In this document: positions 1-12,939 of the stretch, piece by piece
Layout of the letters: each line of letters begins with the position of its first letter
How positions within the stretch are numbered: the first letter of the stretch is position 1
Assembly: GCA_002812745.2 (NCBI GenBank)
Contig: NCSJ02000138.1
Location: 44,025 to 108,024 of the forward strand
DNA: 64,000 bases
Source: Scytalidium lignicola
Taxonomy: Eukaryota > Ascomycota > Leotiomycetes
Direction: 5' to 3'
Translations under genes and position numbers: made by a program
Notes under the pieces: generated by a model
What the model was told of the DNA's origin: nothing
Database searches by the model: none
Seen by the model: only the letters and a program-made list of their open reading frames with translations

Positions 1-1664
1 GCAGTATTACTTTCCATCCTTAGGAAACCACGGCCCGACATACCGGAGGGATACGCGTTCCTGAAAAATCCTGCGACCGGTCCTTTCTTCTCATGGCCTT
101 TAGAGTACTCCCTGCTTAGCTTCGTCAGAACAGCTTCTTTGGCTTTCTTCAAGGTGGACACCCGTTGGGCGGGGTCATCGGCAAGTTTTTGCTGTGCTGC
201 GTCCTGGGCTAGGTTGCGCTGAACACCTTGCACATTGGGATTGAATGTTGTAGGCTGCAGCAACTGCACCGTGGATTCAATGATATGTATTGGGTTAGAT
301 ATTTCTGGGAAGTTGTTGCGCATATGAGTATGCTTGCGCTTCCGTCTACGGTGACCTTTCTTTTTCTTCAACTTGGTTACGGAAACAGACATTCGATCAG
401 GGTCACTGAGGGTTTCCACAGGAGGCTTGAACTGCTCGAATTGATCTAGGTAGGTCTGTTTTGGAGAGCTAGCATAACTCTCACCTTCCGAAGCACTATG
501 GCGTGATGACCACTCATCACCGCTCATTCTTGTCAATGGGGCAAGTGCTTCTTCCCAGGTACCGCCATTGATTAATGGCACATTCTCAAAATCGAACTCA
601 TGAACGGTATCCCGGTGGTCAAGTATGAACTCCGATACCTGTTCCATTGACATAGTAGCGTTTCGAACTTGCATGTATCGCAGGTTAGGAAATCTCATTG
701 CCGGCTTTCGGGGAGTTGTGGGCAACGGAGACATGGGCGATGTGACTTCGTTGAATAGTTTAGCCCTATTTTTGGGAGTAGCGAAGAGGGGATCGGAAAA
801 TAAGGTGAGAGGACATGGCCCTCTTCTGCCGTTCCATCCGAAGCTGACTTTCTCTAGAGTCGATGAGAAGCTCCGGATGTAGTCCTCAAGTATTTTGAGG
901 TGGTCAAGTCCGGGTCGCGTTCCGTAGAAGTCCCAGGAGTCCATGGTGATATAAAGCTTCTTGATCTGTTTCCAACGACGTCCCGCTACTGGTGTGCAGC
1001 CGAAACCGGGCATATGCCGGAAATAAAGTAGCCCGGAAGGGTGGATATGTCTCAGTGAGAGTTTGTCTAACTTTGTCACTGGTGCTCTTTCGATGGCAAT
1101 GCGGAGACTTATAAGCGCATAGTCGACTGCATCACGGCGGTACCTTTGGGCAGGGTCTTGGTCGGGACAAGAGATGGTTAGATGACGAAGGTTTGGGAGT
1201 TTTGTCATTAGGTTGATAAAAGCCGAAACATTGGTGGCTGCATGGAATATCGGAGGGTATTGCTGAGTTAGGATGTCTCCTAATGCAGGGCATCCATACT
1301 TGGGACGCTGGATCACCGATGCACAGCTTGTGTGAGGCGTGTATAAGAATGCGATTTCTTGACCGGTTATCGGGTTTAAGAGTGGAGGTAGAAAGGTTGA
1401 ATCAGCATGAGGCATTGAGAATGTGAGGTGTTCAATAAGGTGTCCGATTCGAGCTAGACCCTCAAGACGGGACGGTCGAGTCAAGGCACTTGGCGTGAAG
1501 GTCAAGAAGGTCCGGGAGAATAGAGGTTGGGTAATCGCGTCGCAACATGCTGATGATGTGAGACGGAGGGCACAGAGGACGTCGGTATCCATGTGAGAGA
1601 TGAGGGCTGTCTTAATCTGGTGGTCCCGCCAGAGGCGGAGGAATTCTGAGCTAGCTGGTGCCAT
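1..1664 (-). CDS. F-box-like hypothetical protein, partial (C-terminus beyond window)
   Basis: An uninterrupted minus-strand frame runs from an ATG at 1664 to the left edge, giving 554 complete codons and no stop. The N-terminus (MAPASSEFLRLWRDHQIKTA) leads into a segment of the form 'DVLCALRLTSSACCDAI', which resembles the F-box-like start of many fungal proteins. It is followed by leucine-rich stretches with spaced 'LPNLRHLTI' and 'FPNLRYMQV' motifs, as in degenerate LRR regions. A lysine/arginine-rich patch (KLKKKKGHRRRKRKH) lies near residue 455 and could be a nuclear signal. Such proteins usually act as SCF ubiquitin-ligase adaptors, but the F-box here is judged by eye only. No intron is needed. 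The 3' end and the true length are unknown. Confidence 0.8.
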   Translation of the reverse strand, partial: MAPASSEFLRLWRDHQIKTALISHMDTDVLCALRLTSSACCDAITQPLFSRTFLTFTPSALTRPSRLEGLARIGHLIEHLTFSMPHADSTFLPPLLNPITGQEIAFLYTPHTSCASVIQRPKYGCPALGDILTQQYPPIFHAATNVSAFINLMTKLPNLRHLTISCPDQDPAQRYRRDAVDYALISLRIAIERAPVTKLDKLSLRHIHPSGLLYFRHMPGFGCTPVAGRRWKQIKKLYITMDSWDFYGTRPGLDHLKILEDYIRSFSSTLEKVSFGWNGRRGPCPLTLFSDPLFATPKNRAKLFNEVTSPMSPLPTTPRKPAMRFPNLRYMQVRNATMSMEQVSEFILDHRDTVHEFDFENVPLINGGTWEEALAPLTRMSGDEWSSRHSASEGESYASSPKQTYLDQFEQFKPPVETLSDPDRMSVSVTKLKKKKGHRRRKRKHTHMRNNFPEISNPIHIIESTVQLLQPTTFNPNVQGVQRNLAQDAAQQKLADDPAQRVSTLKKAKEAVLTKLSREYSKGHEKKGPVAGFFRNAYPSGMSGRGFLRMESNT

Positions 1665-4600
1665 AACTGTCGCATGTCGTTTATAGAGGGAATGAGAATG
1701 TGATTGGTGGTTAGGATTCGGTACAGAATATCTACTCGAAAAAGGTAGAAAATGTGAATAATGAAATAATGTATCAGTTGATTAAAAGGTCCCAGTAAAG
1801 TCTATAAAATAGAATGGGGGTTTCCTGATATATGTGGTTTGAGATATCCGGTATGAAAGCGCCAAATATATCCGACCGAATAAAAGAGTACAGGAGTATC
1901 GGCACAAAAAACACCTAAAAAGTAAAAAATAAAAATNAAAAAACCTATCCTGAGGATGGGGACCTTTTTCTCGACCGGGCCATCATCATATATGAATAAA
2001 TACATCCTTTCTCCGCTCTTTCGTGTCTTAATCCCTCACAACATCACGTGACTGGGCTATGTGAGTCAATATCTGTTGATGCCGATATGCAAGCAAGAAA
2101 GGGAAGGGAAAAAATGCCAACGTGCAGCACAGAATCACGACCATGCCACGATCGCGAGGAGCGTGATGAGCGCGTCTACTGGATGCGCAAAGGTGTGCCG
2201 GCAGCAAGCCCAATGCAGCTGTCAACCTGCCAAGTGATGGAACGTTTCGAGGATGCGCAGTCGCTGTCCAATGGAAAGCGGTTGAAACATTTCGTCTGCA
2301 GCAAGACGTCCTGCAGGGAAAAGAGGAGACGGGGAGGGAGGGGAGGAAGAACCCGAGAAAGAGAGACGGGAGCCCTGTGTCCAGAGAGTTAAGCGCTATC
2401 GGGGGGCTAGGAAGCTAATCAGTGGGGCATTATCGTGGCTTTCACAGGTGGGCGGTGGGAAATGGTTGGTGCGGAGACGAGGGAGAGGCTGGTGTTTCCC
2501 GTGGCAATTTCGCGTTTGTTTCGCGTTTAAATACACGAGTAAAGAAGAGACGCGCTCCTTTTTGTTTCTTCTCCATGTGCAGGCTTCGGGAAAGCCCCGT
2601 GTATAACAGAGCGAAGATCTCGATTTGTGTTCCTAAACGGGTTCACACAAGTTTTTTTCTTCCCGTGTGGCACACGGTGTTCTGCGGGGAAGNAAAAATT
2701 GTTTCGTTTCTGTTTCTCAGGGGCGGGTTGTTTTACCCGTTTCCCTTCCCCCCATCATCTGCGATCGAATGGGAATCTTACAAGTGATCTTACAGTTGTA
2801 AGGTGGTGCCGATGTCGCTTTACCGTTAACCCCCCCCCCCCTGTTTCATCGATCTGCCAGCCCGAACAACATATATGGAAGGGCAGTGCGCCCCCTTGTG
2901 CCAGCAACCTTGGGTGTGAAGCGGATTGTTGGGATCAAAACATCGGGTCGCAAAAACTGCTACTGCTACTTTCTCTTCCCGGAGCGGGCGTGGCTCAGGG
3001 GTGCAGATAGATCGCCGCCAGTTCAAGCAAAGAAGTTTGTGTATGGAACCTTTTGAAGACAAGGGCTCCCCTTCCCGATAATGAAGAATTTATTAGGGCT
3101 TTTTACTGTCGCGTGGGCTTATGTATCAGATGTATCGGTGAATAAACTTATAGACAGCATGTCAACCATCAGAACCATATCGCATTGCATTATTACTTCC
3201 AACTGGATCACGAATAGGGACTCGGTGAGATTCAGACAGGGACAGGAGCTTGTTCGAGGCATGAGTTGTCTGCTGGATCACCCATCTCATGAATTGCTTT
3301 TACCGGGTATCTATTTTCTGTGACGACGAAATATTCTAGATGCTATCCATGCCTTCGAGTATGCCTTGTAGGTATTGCATTGTACGCCCTGAAGTGGCGG
3401 AGTACTGTTTTGCCCAATCCAATATTTCTTCATTCTCCAATTTTTCTGACTCTCAACAATGATCCACTACTCATCTATGAGTCTTTCGAGAGAAAGTTTT
3501 TTCACTGACCGCCATCATTCTAGCATGGTCATGGATTTTCTTTTTTTTGATTTTTCTTCGTCATCTTGACGTTGCGGTCAGGTAGCTACAATTCTAGTGT
3601 CTTGTGAATACCCAAGTTCGACCCAAAGAAAGATGGAAGATGGACTGGAACCCGCGAAAGGACAGATTGTCAACAACAGTTACGAGAATGCATCCATCTA
3701 GTTGATTTTTTTCTTTCCTCTAACTTTTCCTTTGTGCTTTTCTTTCCTTTCCCTTTTTAAGAATCTCCTCCCCCTGCATTTGCTTTGGGCAGTCTTCAGA
3801 GTACAGTACACGTGGTTTTGCAGGGATACAACAACTAACCATGCGTCACCACAAGAAGCCGATGATCAGAGTTCTTGTAACCCTATGGTTTTCAAGAGCA
3901 CACTTGTACCTAAGCCACAAATCTTTTTTGGGAAAATATTGTTCTGGTTATTCTCGTTGGTGAAAGAGGTTTCGTGAGAAATTAAAGCCACGTGCTGTAT
4001 AAAATCATGACCTTATAGTTATGTTCAGGTTAGCTTAGCTTACCAGGAAACGGTATGTATAAAATTAATAGCACTTGCACTATTACTAGAGTATAAAGAT
4101 GAAGTTGCTACATACAGGATGCAGTCTTATAATCATCTACTGCAGCAAAGACAGTCAGTCTCATTCGCTTATCGTTTGTGCGGTCCATGGCCTTACGCAT
4201 AGGGAACGGCTCTTAGACGCCGTTGAGCTGCGGGTTTTAAACCTAATGGGTATGCGCCCAATGATAATCCTGGCCTACTTATGTACAGTACTGTACAGTC
4301 ATTTTTCTCACAGCATGTCATATATAAGTGCTTTGCACAGCCGCGTTGTAGCTTCCAACATCAGCGAAAGAGGAGCGATTAGGGTAGAGTTACATCCGAA
4401 TTCTGTTGTGTTGTTGTGTAACTTATGATTTGGTAATTATGGTAAACTTCTGGTACACAATGGCAATTTTCTCCGAGCCGCGGCCAATCGACCGGGTTGT
4501 CGTTCCCTTCGCATTCGGCAGAGCGATCTAGAACTCGGTCCCACCAGCTCTGGCAGTTTGGGCCTGGTCCGCGCTCTACGCCTTTTGACAGATAGAGGGT

Positions 4601-5553
4601 TTAAATTCAAAATTAAAGGGCAAATGTCGGGAGAAGTAATTAGCATGGCTTGTCAACACACTCACTGGGCGTGTCTTGTATCCTGGTGCTGCACTGCCTC
4701 TCGTCGTCCAAAAGTACGGTCGGGTACATTGTCGTATATATATGTACACTACCTCTGCCGCTGAACGTCCACGATCTGGAATGGGGAAATTCTGGAATCG
4801 TATTTCATCCACTAAGCCCACCAGCTAGTATTAACTTACCGTATTACAGTAGTAACGGAGATCTGCCGCTGATGGGAGCTGCTGTAAATTTCCCTCCGGT
4901 CCGTCCTTGACAGGGCATCTGATGCATGTCTTATCCACCACAAGAAGAAGTCGCTGCTGTGTGGTTGCATTCTCTTGCTCGCCTCATCTACAGGGCTCTT
5001 TTCAGCTAAGGACCCCCAGAGATAACGTAAGTACAGTGACATCCCCTCTAGATATCAAGCTCAAATGAGGTCTTTGCCGTCCAAGTGCTAATTAAGGCTT
5101 GTTGTCAGCCCCGGGTCGAGACTCGGCCTGCCCTTGTCCTGCGCTAATTCTTTCCCCCAAGCCACAAGCAATAAGCTCGGTCACTTCCTTCTGCACGACC
5201 GACTGCCTTTCTCCTTCCAACGTCGACCAAATGTCCCAGAACGACAATTGCAACCACCCACCAGAAGATTGATTTCCCACGCTAGATGATGCGCTGCATC
5301 GTTTGAATATATACCCCGCCTGCCAGCCGAGAGGCTGTCGCGAGCGCTCTGGCGGCTTTCGAACGATCCTCAAGATTCTTGGAGAGTTGTGGAGGAAGGT
5401 CCAGGAAGATAACTCCAACGCTACCTTCGCGGACAAATTGGGATATGTGAATTGGAAGCCATAACAAACCATCTCGACGGGGAATCCAGCGCTTGCGGCG
5501 TCAAGAAGTGCTGGCCTGCGGTCTTCGGCTCCATTCTGGGTGGAAAGGGCGAG
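1665..5553. other. Long intergenic region (3.9 kb)
   Basis: This lies between two divergent start codons (F-box-like gene and SLN1). Only short overlapping frames on both strands are present, and none resembles a known family. It holds a C13 run near 2828, pyrimidine-rich tracts near 3700-3770, a perfect 16-bp palindrome at 4282-4297 and two Ns. The part next to 5553 is presumably the promoter and 5' leader of the histidine kinase. No tRNA or transposon signature was seen. Confidence 0.6.
4282..4297. repeat. Perfect 16-bp palindrome TGTACAGTACTGTACA
   Basis: TGTACAGTACTGTACA equals its own reverse complement. It belongs to the GTACTGTAC/GTACAGTAC family scattered through the intergenic DNA of this window (also 19093, 45228, 47915, 57947). 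Its function is unknown. Confidence 0.8.
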
Positions 5554-8500
5554 ATGCGGATTGGCATTCGAGAACAGTTGGCCTTCCTCGTAGCGTCGGC
5601 GGCTCTGCTACCTCTGGCTGTTATTGCTATTGCTGTATGGGTCAACAATTATAATTTCGTCGTGGGGATTAAATCATCGAGTCTCGCCCTTATAGCATCG
5701 CTCAAAGCCGGCGAGATAGCGGCCGAAATCTTCTTGATTCAATCAACATGTACAACAATAGCTACACGACTTCTGTTGCAAAATTCCCTAAAGCGATTCT
5801 ATCAAGCAAATGGGTTGGAAACTAACTTGTCATCCGCGGGAAACGATATCCTCCAGGCCTTGGAAGGTGGTGGCCTTCCGAATTTACTTCAGATTATCGT
5901 CTTCTCAAAGAATGAGACTGGCAATCCACATGGGATCTTGAACATAACTTCAGAGGTTGGAAATATCACTTTGCCGTACACACATCCCAATGGCTCTCGA
6001 TACCTCCTCGGAGAACCAGGACTTGGCTATCCGCCAGGGCTCTACCCCAATATCACGTATACCAGGACGGACCAACCCGACCCGATAGATAACACAACAA
6101 ACATAACAACGGCAAATGCTTTCCCGGACTTTCCTCTGAACTCTTCATCTGTGCTGTTATTGGGTCCTACTCAAGTGAACAGTTCGTATGCTCTGATGTC
6201 GATAACGCTACCAATCGTCGATAACACTCACCGGGGATTTGTGCTAGGATTTATGACCGTGGTATCATCGGCCGCTTCATTGATCCGGATTACACAATCT
6301 AGAGAAGGGCTTGGTGATAGCGGAATTATTCTTGTGGTTGCGCCAGATCGTCCAGAGAATCTTTACTCCGCAGTGAGTCAACCGGCAAATGGAACTGAGA
6401 AGCCATTGATCTCGGTCCTGGAGGATACGCCCGTCAAGTACGTATTTCCCCCGCGTCCATTTCCGGGACAACAAGATAGACACAAAGAATACACAAGGAA
6501 CCTCAGTTTGTATGGGTCTTCCGCTTTTGATATGAGCAGATTCCCAGCACTGCTAGATGCCTCTGGAAAGCACCATCTTTCAGTGAACAACGCAAGTAGT
6601 GTCATCACCACCAAAAACGAGGACGGTATAGAGGTTTCTGTTGGCTACGCACGACCACAAACCAATTTGGCGAATTGGCTTCTACTTGTTGAAATGGCGC
6701 ATGGCGAGGCCTGGGGGCCCATAATACACCTCAGAAATATCATCTTGGCGTGTGTATTTGGTACAGTGGGCTTGATTATCCTTGTGGTTGTTCCTATGGC
6801 ACATTTCAGTGTCCGTCCAATCCGCAGACTACGAGATGCCACAGAGAAATCCATATCGCCTCCTGGATATAGCGAGAATAGTAGTTTGCAGTCTGATGAT
6901 GAAGGTCCCACTGAAGGTGAATATGGCCCTGGAGATATAGAAAGAGAGGGGTCTGCGGGATTAAAAGGCAAAAAGCCCCTAGGACTTTGGGTTCGATTGA
7001 AGAAACTACGCCGTGACAAGAAAAGACAAGCTAGAACACAACATAGTGATGATCACAGGAGGAGGGTTTTCAAAATCCCAGGGAAGGTTCCGGATAGGAA
7101 ACACTGGTTGAAGGATGAATTGACGGAGCTCACGAGAACTTTCAACGCAATGAGTGATGAATTACTTTTGCAGTATTCCATGCTTGAAGAAAAGGTCGCT
7201 GAGCGAACCCAACAATTAGAGATTAGCAAGAAAGCTGCAGAAGCGGCTAATGAAAGTAAAACACTTTTCATCGCTAATATCTCTCACGAGTTGAAAACAC
7301 CACTAAACGGAATCCTTGGAATGTGTGCGGTTTGCATGGGCGAGGATGATCTACCACGGATTAAGAAGTCGCTTCAAGTTGTCTACAAGTCTGGTGATTT
7401 ATTATTGCATCTTTTGGATGATGTCTTAACATTTAGCAAGAANCAAATTGGACAACAGGTCAATTTGGAAGAAAAGGAGTTTCGTTTGGCCGATATCAAA
7501 AGTCAAATCGTCGCAATATTTGAGAAACAGGCTCGAGAAGGTCACATTGACTTCTCGGTGAAATTTGTCGGCTCAGATGCGGCTGAGACGGTACCGGATA
7601 TATCTCCACCCAGAAAACCTCTACCGGCCCTTGGACCGAATGGTATTGGAAGATTAAAGGATTTGTGTCTCTGGGGCGATCAATATCGAATCCTTCAAGT
7701 TATGATCAACTTAGTTAGTAACAGCCTGAAGTTCACCCCAGAAGGAGGCAAGGTTCAGGTCCGGATCAGATGTCTGGGTGAAGCAGAATCAACTTCGGAC
7801 CACAGTAGAAACTCCTTCGGTTCGAAACAGGGCTCTGGACGTGGATCGAAGAATAGTAGAAAAGGGAGCCAGGGATCCTCGTCAAAATTCACGCCCAAGT
7901 CTGCCAATGGTTCTAGACCAGTTGGCACAGCATTGCTCATTAATCCAATAGAGCCGACCACAAGTCGACACTTCCAGATGAGTGAACGGCCCGCCACACC
8001 ACCACCGCCTGGGGCGAAAGTTTTGGTTTTTGAATTCGAAGTCGAAGATACAGGTCCTGGCATTCCCCAGCATCTTCAAGAGCGAGTGTTTGAGCCATTT
8101 GTACAAGCGGACTTAGGTTTGAGTAAGAAATATGGTGGTACTGGTCTCGGATTGAGTATCTGCTCTCAATTGGCTACCCTTATGGGTGGAGAGATCACGC
8201 TGAGCAGCACTGAAGGCGCCGGATCGACTTTTATTATGAAAATTCCTCTCAAATTTGTGAAGGAAAAGGCACCAAGTACTTCAAGTTCCGACTTCATGCA
8301 GGGGTCACAGGCAGCTAGCTTTAGGTCTTCCGAGGAGCGTATTTCTGGAACGAAAGGATACGTTGAGAATAAATCAGCAGCGACAACGGTATCTAGAAAC
8401 AGCTCTCTCAGTTTTAGCAAGGATCCAAAACCTCGCCTGGTCGGATTGAGCCAGCCTTTCTTCGCGTCTTCTCCGTCAAAGTCAGTAAAAGATTCTAGTG

Positions 8501-9115
8501 AGCAGCTTGCAGCCCTTGAAAATGTGGCGGCGGCGTCGAAGAAGTCGTCAGGGAAAATTCGAGTGCTGGTTGCTGAGGACAACCTTGTTAACCAGGAAGT
8601 TGCCCTTCGTATGCTTAAGCTTGAAGACATCTACGATGTAGTGGTTGCAAAAGATGGTCAAGAAGCCTATGACATGGTAAAAGAGAGTATGGAAAAGGGA
8701 CAGCTGTTCAACCTAATTTTCATGGACATTCAAATGCCAAATCTTGACGGCTTGCAAAGTACGCGGCTGATTCGTCAAATGGGTTATTCGGCCCCGATTG
8801 TAGCACTCACGGCATTCGCTGAGGAAAGCAATGTCAAAGACTGCTACGATTCGGGCATGAACATGTTCTTGAGGTGAGTTCCTCCTCTCGATGTGGAAAG
8901 AGTTAATGCTAACGAGTTCTAGTAAACCTATTCGACGGCCTGCGCTGAAGCATGTGCTGAAAACGTTTGCTACGATACCGGAAGAAAACGAATCAGCTTC
9001 AACTCGCAAAAGCAACTCTGACAAAGAAGATGCTCCGGAGGAATCCAATGAAGCATCCAAAGCTCAACCCGAAACGGCTCCAGACAACAGCGAGACAGCA
9101 GAACAGCCGGCATGA
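5554..9115 (+). CDS. sln1: SLN1-type hybrid histidine kinase (group VI), osmosensor
   Basis: Membrane osmosensor that autophosphorylates on His and passes phosphate to its receiver, then via Ypd1 to Ssk1 upstream of the Hog1 MAPK cascade (family knowledge). Exons 5554-8873 and 8923-9115 give 1170 aa; AG|T rebuilds the Ser of the receiver SKPIRR motif. The first in-frame ATG (MRIGIREQ) is the conserved family start. Visible parts: TM1 about residues 8-29; an extracellular region with many N-x-S/T sites to about 390; TM2 about 395-414; HAMP with a charged insert; H-box FIANISHELKTPLNG (His578); N-box with Asn719; a Ser/Gly-rich insert at about 735-820; G-boxes EDTGPGIP (Asp832) and GGTGLGLSI; receiver with Asp1058 and Lys1108; an acidic tail of about 55 residues. 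An N at 7443 leaves one residue (Asn or Lys) undefined. Confidence 0.95.
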
Positions 9116-9808
9116 TACTAATAATCACTATCACTAATAGTCCCCCTTTATCACTTAATTTTCACTATTCTTTATCGCTTGTCCGGGTAACAAAAAGGCA
9201 TACGATTTTCCTATAACCATATATACAAATATGGTGTTGGTTCTCAGCGACGGTGAATCTGGAGTTACGGAATATGGGAGCGCATTGGGGTTTTATTGCG
9301 CATGGACCTTGCATGGAAGGATTATCCGGATTGATTAATATCATAGGGCATGGAGCAAGTTTCTTCGCATATACATATATATATATTTCCGTTCCTGTAA
9401 TTTAGCGGTTAAGCTAGCCTGCTACATATTTTATTGTAGAATATAATATTGACGACTAGCTTGTATATCTGCTAGGACTGGATGGTAAGTTATTAATCAG
9501 AACAAAGGACAAAATTCAAACCAGTATGAATAATACTTCTGAATTCTCATGAATTTTTATTCTAAGTGGTATGTGAAAATAATAACTATTAGTATTACAA
9601 ATATAGTGGTAGGATGCTCCACAAAACTACGTTCGAGACGTTGGATAAGCGTTGATCAACGTCATCTGTCAAGGGTCATCCTTTCAGGCGCAATTGCAAT
9701 AATATCGGCAAGAGGGCACAACTTCTACAAACCCCTCCAACCTCACTTCCTATGTCTCTAATACGCACTGCCCTATACTCAATGCCTCTGGTATAGCGCA
9801 TCGCCAAC
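9116..9808. other. Intergenic region, SLN1 3' side / Sac phosphatase promoter
   Basis: AT-rich sequence with a short TA repeat near 9376-9387. No coding region was recognised. It serves as the SLN1 3' UTR and the upstream region of the Sac phosphatase gene. Confidence 0.6.
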
Positions 9809-12800
9809 ATGCCGGGGCTTGTGCGAAAGCTGGTCATTTTCGCAGCCGTCGACGGCCTCGTTCTTCAGCCTCTGGCGCACCGAGGGCAACATCGTGCAGG
9901 ACCGGCTACGAAGATATCCTACAGTGACAAGAGCATCGCATCAACTGTAGCAGAGACCGGGGAAAACATAGGTTCCGGGGTTGGGTTTGAGGCGTTTGGT
10001 ATTGTTGGTAAGGAAACNTTTTTCTCGCGGGGGGTGGACGGGGGGCCCCTTCGGCGGCCCAATTTCTTTTCATATATATTTTTATTGTTAACTTGACTTG
10101 ACTTGACTTGTTAATATTTTTTTTAATATTTTTGTTATTATTAGGTTTACTTAGTGTTTCGACTACTTCGTTTTTGATCTCTATTACGAAACGACAGCAG
10201 GTTGCGCAGATACAAGGGAAACCGGTCTATGTTATTACGGAGGTCGCTTTAACTCCTTTGGGCTCGAGACATGAAGCGGAATTGTCTGTCGCGAGAACGA
10301 GGTCTATGCTGGCGAAGAGAGCGGCAAGTGAAGAGGGATCAAGTGGCAGTGATACAGATGGCGACGAGGGAGATCAATCTGGCGCTATAAGTGACGATGT
10401 AGGAGATGAAGATATGCAACCCGGCATCACCGAGACGAGCCTTTCTGTACCCTCGAGTCCGGTATTTCATAAGCGGACGAGTAGTATTGCTGAGGATGTT
10501 ATGGCAAAGAAGGGGAGTTATGGACGATTTGCTCAGAAATGGTTTTCTAGAGGTGGTTGGAGTGCTAGTCAGAGAAGGAACCTTGGCCTAAGTCCTTCGG
10601 ATGGGGAAGGTTCTGGGTCAATGGCATCCAGCGAGAATGAGTCTAGAGAGTCTAAAGATGCTGTGGCCACTGAGGTACAAGAATCATCTTCTGTTCCATC
10701 TGAAAATACTAAAGAACAGAATGTGAAGGAGGCAAAGGCTGCTCTTCTACCCAAACTACTAAGAACAGCAGAAATTCTGTTCAGCACCTCAAGGAGTTTC
10801 TTTTTTTCTTATGACTATGATATTACAAGGAGTTTGGGAAACCGTAGAACTGCGACGAACTCGGAATTGCCATTGTACAAGGAGGTGGATCCTTTATTCT
10901 TCTGGAATCGACATCTGATGGAACCTTTTATTGATTCTGGACAGAGCGGACTTGTCCTCCCGCTTCTGCAAGGCTTTGTTGGACAACGAGTGTTTACTGT
11001 GGACACTGACCCGCCAAAGCCTTTGAATGACTTTGACGGGATCAGTCACGGGTCCGTGGAATTGAGAGACTTGGAACCTCTCAAGAAACAAACCAAAGAG
11101 GCTTCTGGAATTCCTCCGTCAGAGCCAAAAGAAGACAAAAAGCCAGATACAAAAAGCAACACTGAGAAGTCAATGTTGCTAACACTGATATCCCGAAGAT
11201 CTATTCAACGGGCAGGTCTAAGATATCTGAGACGTGGGGTTGACGAATTAGGCAACACCGCCAACTTTGTCGAAACGGAGCAGCTCCTGTCAGACACAGC
11301 ATGGACTCCCTCGAAGAAAATATACTCTTGGGTACAGGTTCGTGGGAGCATACCGGTCTACTTCTCTCAGTCACCATATTCATTTAAGCCTGTGCCACAG
11401 CTGCAACATTCAGCAGAGACCAACTATCAAGCTTTCAGAAAACATTTCAATAAGATTGCAGAGAGGTACGGAGATGTACAGGTTGCATCCTTGGTGGAGA
11501 AACACGGCCTTGAGGCCATAGTTGGAGATGAATATCAAGATCTCATGAAACGTTTAAATGAAAGTGGTGGAGTCAATGACAAACTGGTGAGCTTCGAGTG
11601 GTTTGATTTCCATGCTGTTTGTCGAGGGATGAAGTTCGAAAATGTCAGCTATTTAATAGACAATCTAAGCAAGACCCTTGATTCCTTTGGCGAGACAGTT
11701 GAAGTGGACGGTAAACTCCAGTCAAAGCAGAGTGGAGTCCTTCGAACAAACTGTATGGACTGTTTGGATCGAACAAATGTTGCTCAAAGTGCTTGTGGAA
11801 GACGAGCTTTAGAGCAACAGCTTAAAGAGGAAAATATAGATCTTGGTGCTCAAGTTGACCAGACCACGCAATGGTTCAATACTTTATGGGCAGATAATGG
11901 CGATGCGATTTCGAAACAATATGCGTCTACGGCAGCTCTTAAGGGGGACTATACCCGCACAAAGAAACGAGACTACAAGGGAGCTTTGACGGATATGGGC
12001 CTTTCTATCTCAAGGTTTTACACTGGGTAAGTTCTCTGAGTAATCGATTGCGATTTTATTTTAATAATAACATCCCTTTCATCTAGCATCGTCAATGATT
12101 ACTTTTCTCAAGCAGCAATCGATTTCCTTTTAGGAAACGTGACGGCCCAAGTCTTCGAGGACTTCGAAGAAAACATGATGAGCGCTGATCCTGGCATGTC
12201 CATGCAGAAAGTCAGACAGCAGGCCATCGAAGTCAGCCAGAAGCTCGTCGTGGCAGATGATCAAGAGGAGTTCGTCGGCGGCTGGACTCTTCTTACGCCG
12301 CAACAATCAAACACCATCAAATCCACTGCCTTTGAGGAGGTCGTGCTACTTCTAACGGATGCAGCATTGTATGCTTGTCGGTTCGATTGGAACATGGAGA
12401 AAGTGTCTTCCTTTGAGAGGATTGATTTGAGACACATCGACAGCTTGAAATACGGCACATATATCACATCTACGCTCTCACCAGCTCAATCGGACGAAAC
12501 ACGGAATGTCGGCTTTGTCGTTACTTATAAAGCTGGCACGCAGGATATAACCCGAGTGAATACAAGATCTATGTCGTCTCTTCAGACACAACAGGAAGAA
12601 GGAACCGAACCTCCATCTGTCATTGGAATAGGCGGGTTGGTGAATTCATCATCCAATACGGCTCCAACAACAACGAGGATTCTAGCACTGAAGGCTCTGC
12701 CTTCGCGATCAGCCGTTGCCGGTGGACAAGATGCCACGCGCATTAGTGAGATAGAAAATGTAAAGACGATTTGCTCGGAGATCGACCGGGTTGCTTTGGC

Positions 12801-12939
12801 GGGGCAAGTGCCGGTCTCCGGGGGAGAGAAGAAGTCGCTGGTGGAGACTGGGGATATTATTAGCCTGGCTTCAGCGAGAAGGAACACTCGACTTTTAGAC
12901 CAGCTTGGCCATGAGTTGAAGAAGATGGTTTGGGCATGA
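9809..12939 (+). CDS. Sac-domain phosphoinositide phosphatase with hSac2 domain
   Basis: Removes phosphate from phosphoinositides, probably PI4P, at Golgi, endosomal or plasma membranes (family knowledge). Exons 9809-10007, 10145-12026 and 12087-12939 give 977 aa. The first junction restores FEAFGIVG-LLSVSTTSFLI and the second restores SRFYTG-IVNDYF. The Sac N-lobe starts at once (MPGLVRKLVIFAAVDGLVL) and continues with ISITKRQQVAQIQGKPVYVI. The catalytic CX5R(T) motif is RTNCMDCLDRTN, with Cys603 and Arg609. An acidic, serine-rich insert of about 150 residues follows residue 110. After the Sac domain, a segment around EEFVGGWTLLTPQQSNTI matches the hSac2 (INPP5F-type) region, distinguishing it from ER-anchored Sac1, which ends in two TM helices that are absent here. 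Intron 1 contains an N (10018) and four ACTTG repeats. Confidence 0.92.
10091..10110. repeat. (ACTTG)4 pentanucleotide repeat in intron 1
   Basis: Four perfect tandem copies of ACTTG inside the first intron of the Sac phosphatase gene, just before the pyrimidine/AT-rich acceptor region. Confidence 0.9.

Noticed and set aside
5452..5553. SLN1 start upstream at 5452
   Set aside because: The codon there is TTG. The first ATG is 5554, which gives the conserved MRIGIREQ start.
8113..8470. Long minus-strand frames across SLN1, ATG2 and the Nup2-like gene
   Set aside because: These are antisense shadows of well-supported coding exons with no motifs of their own.
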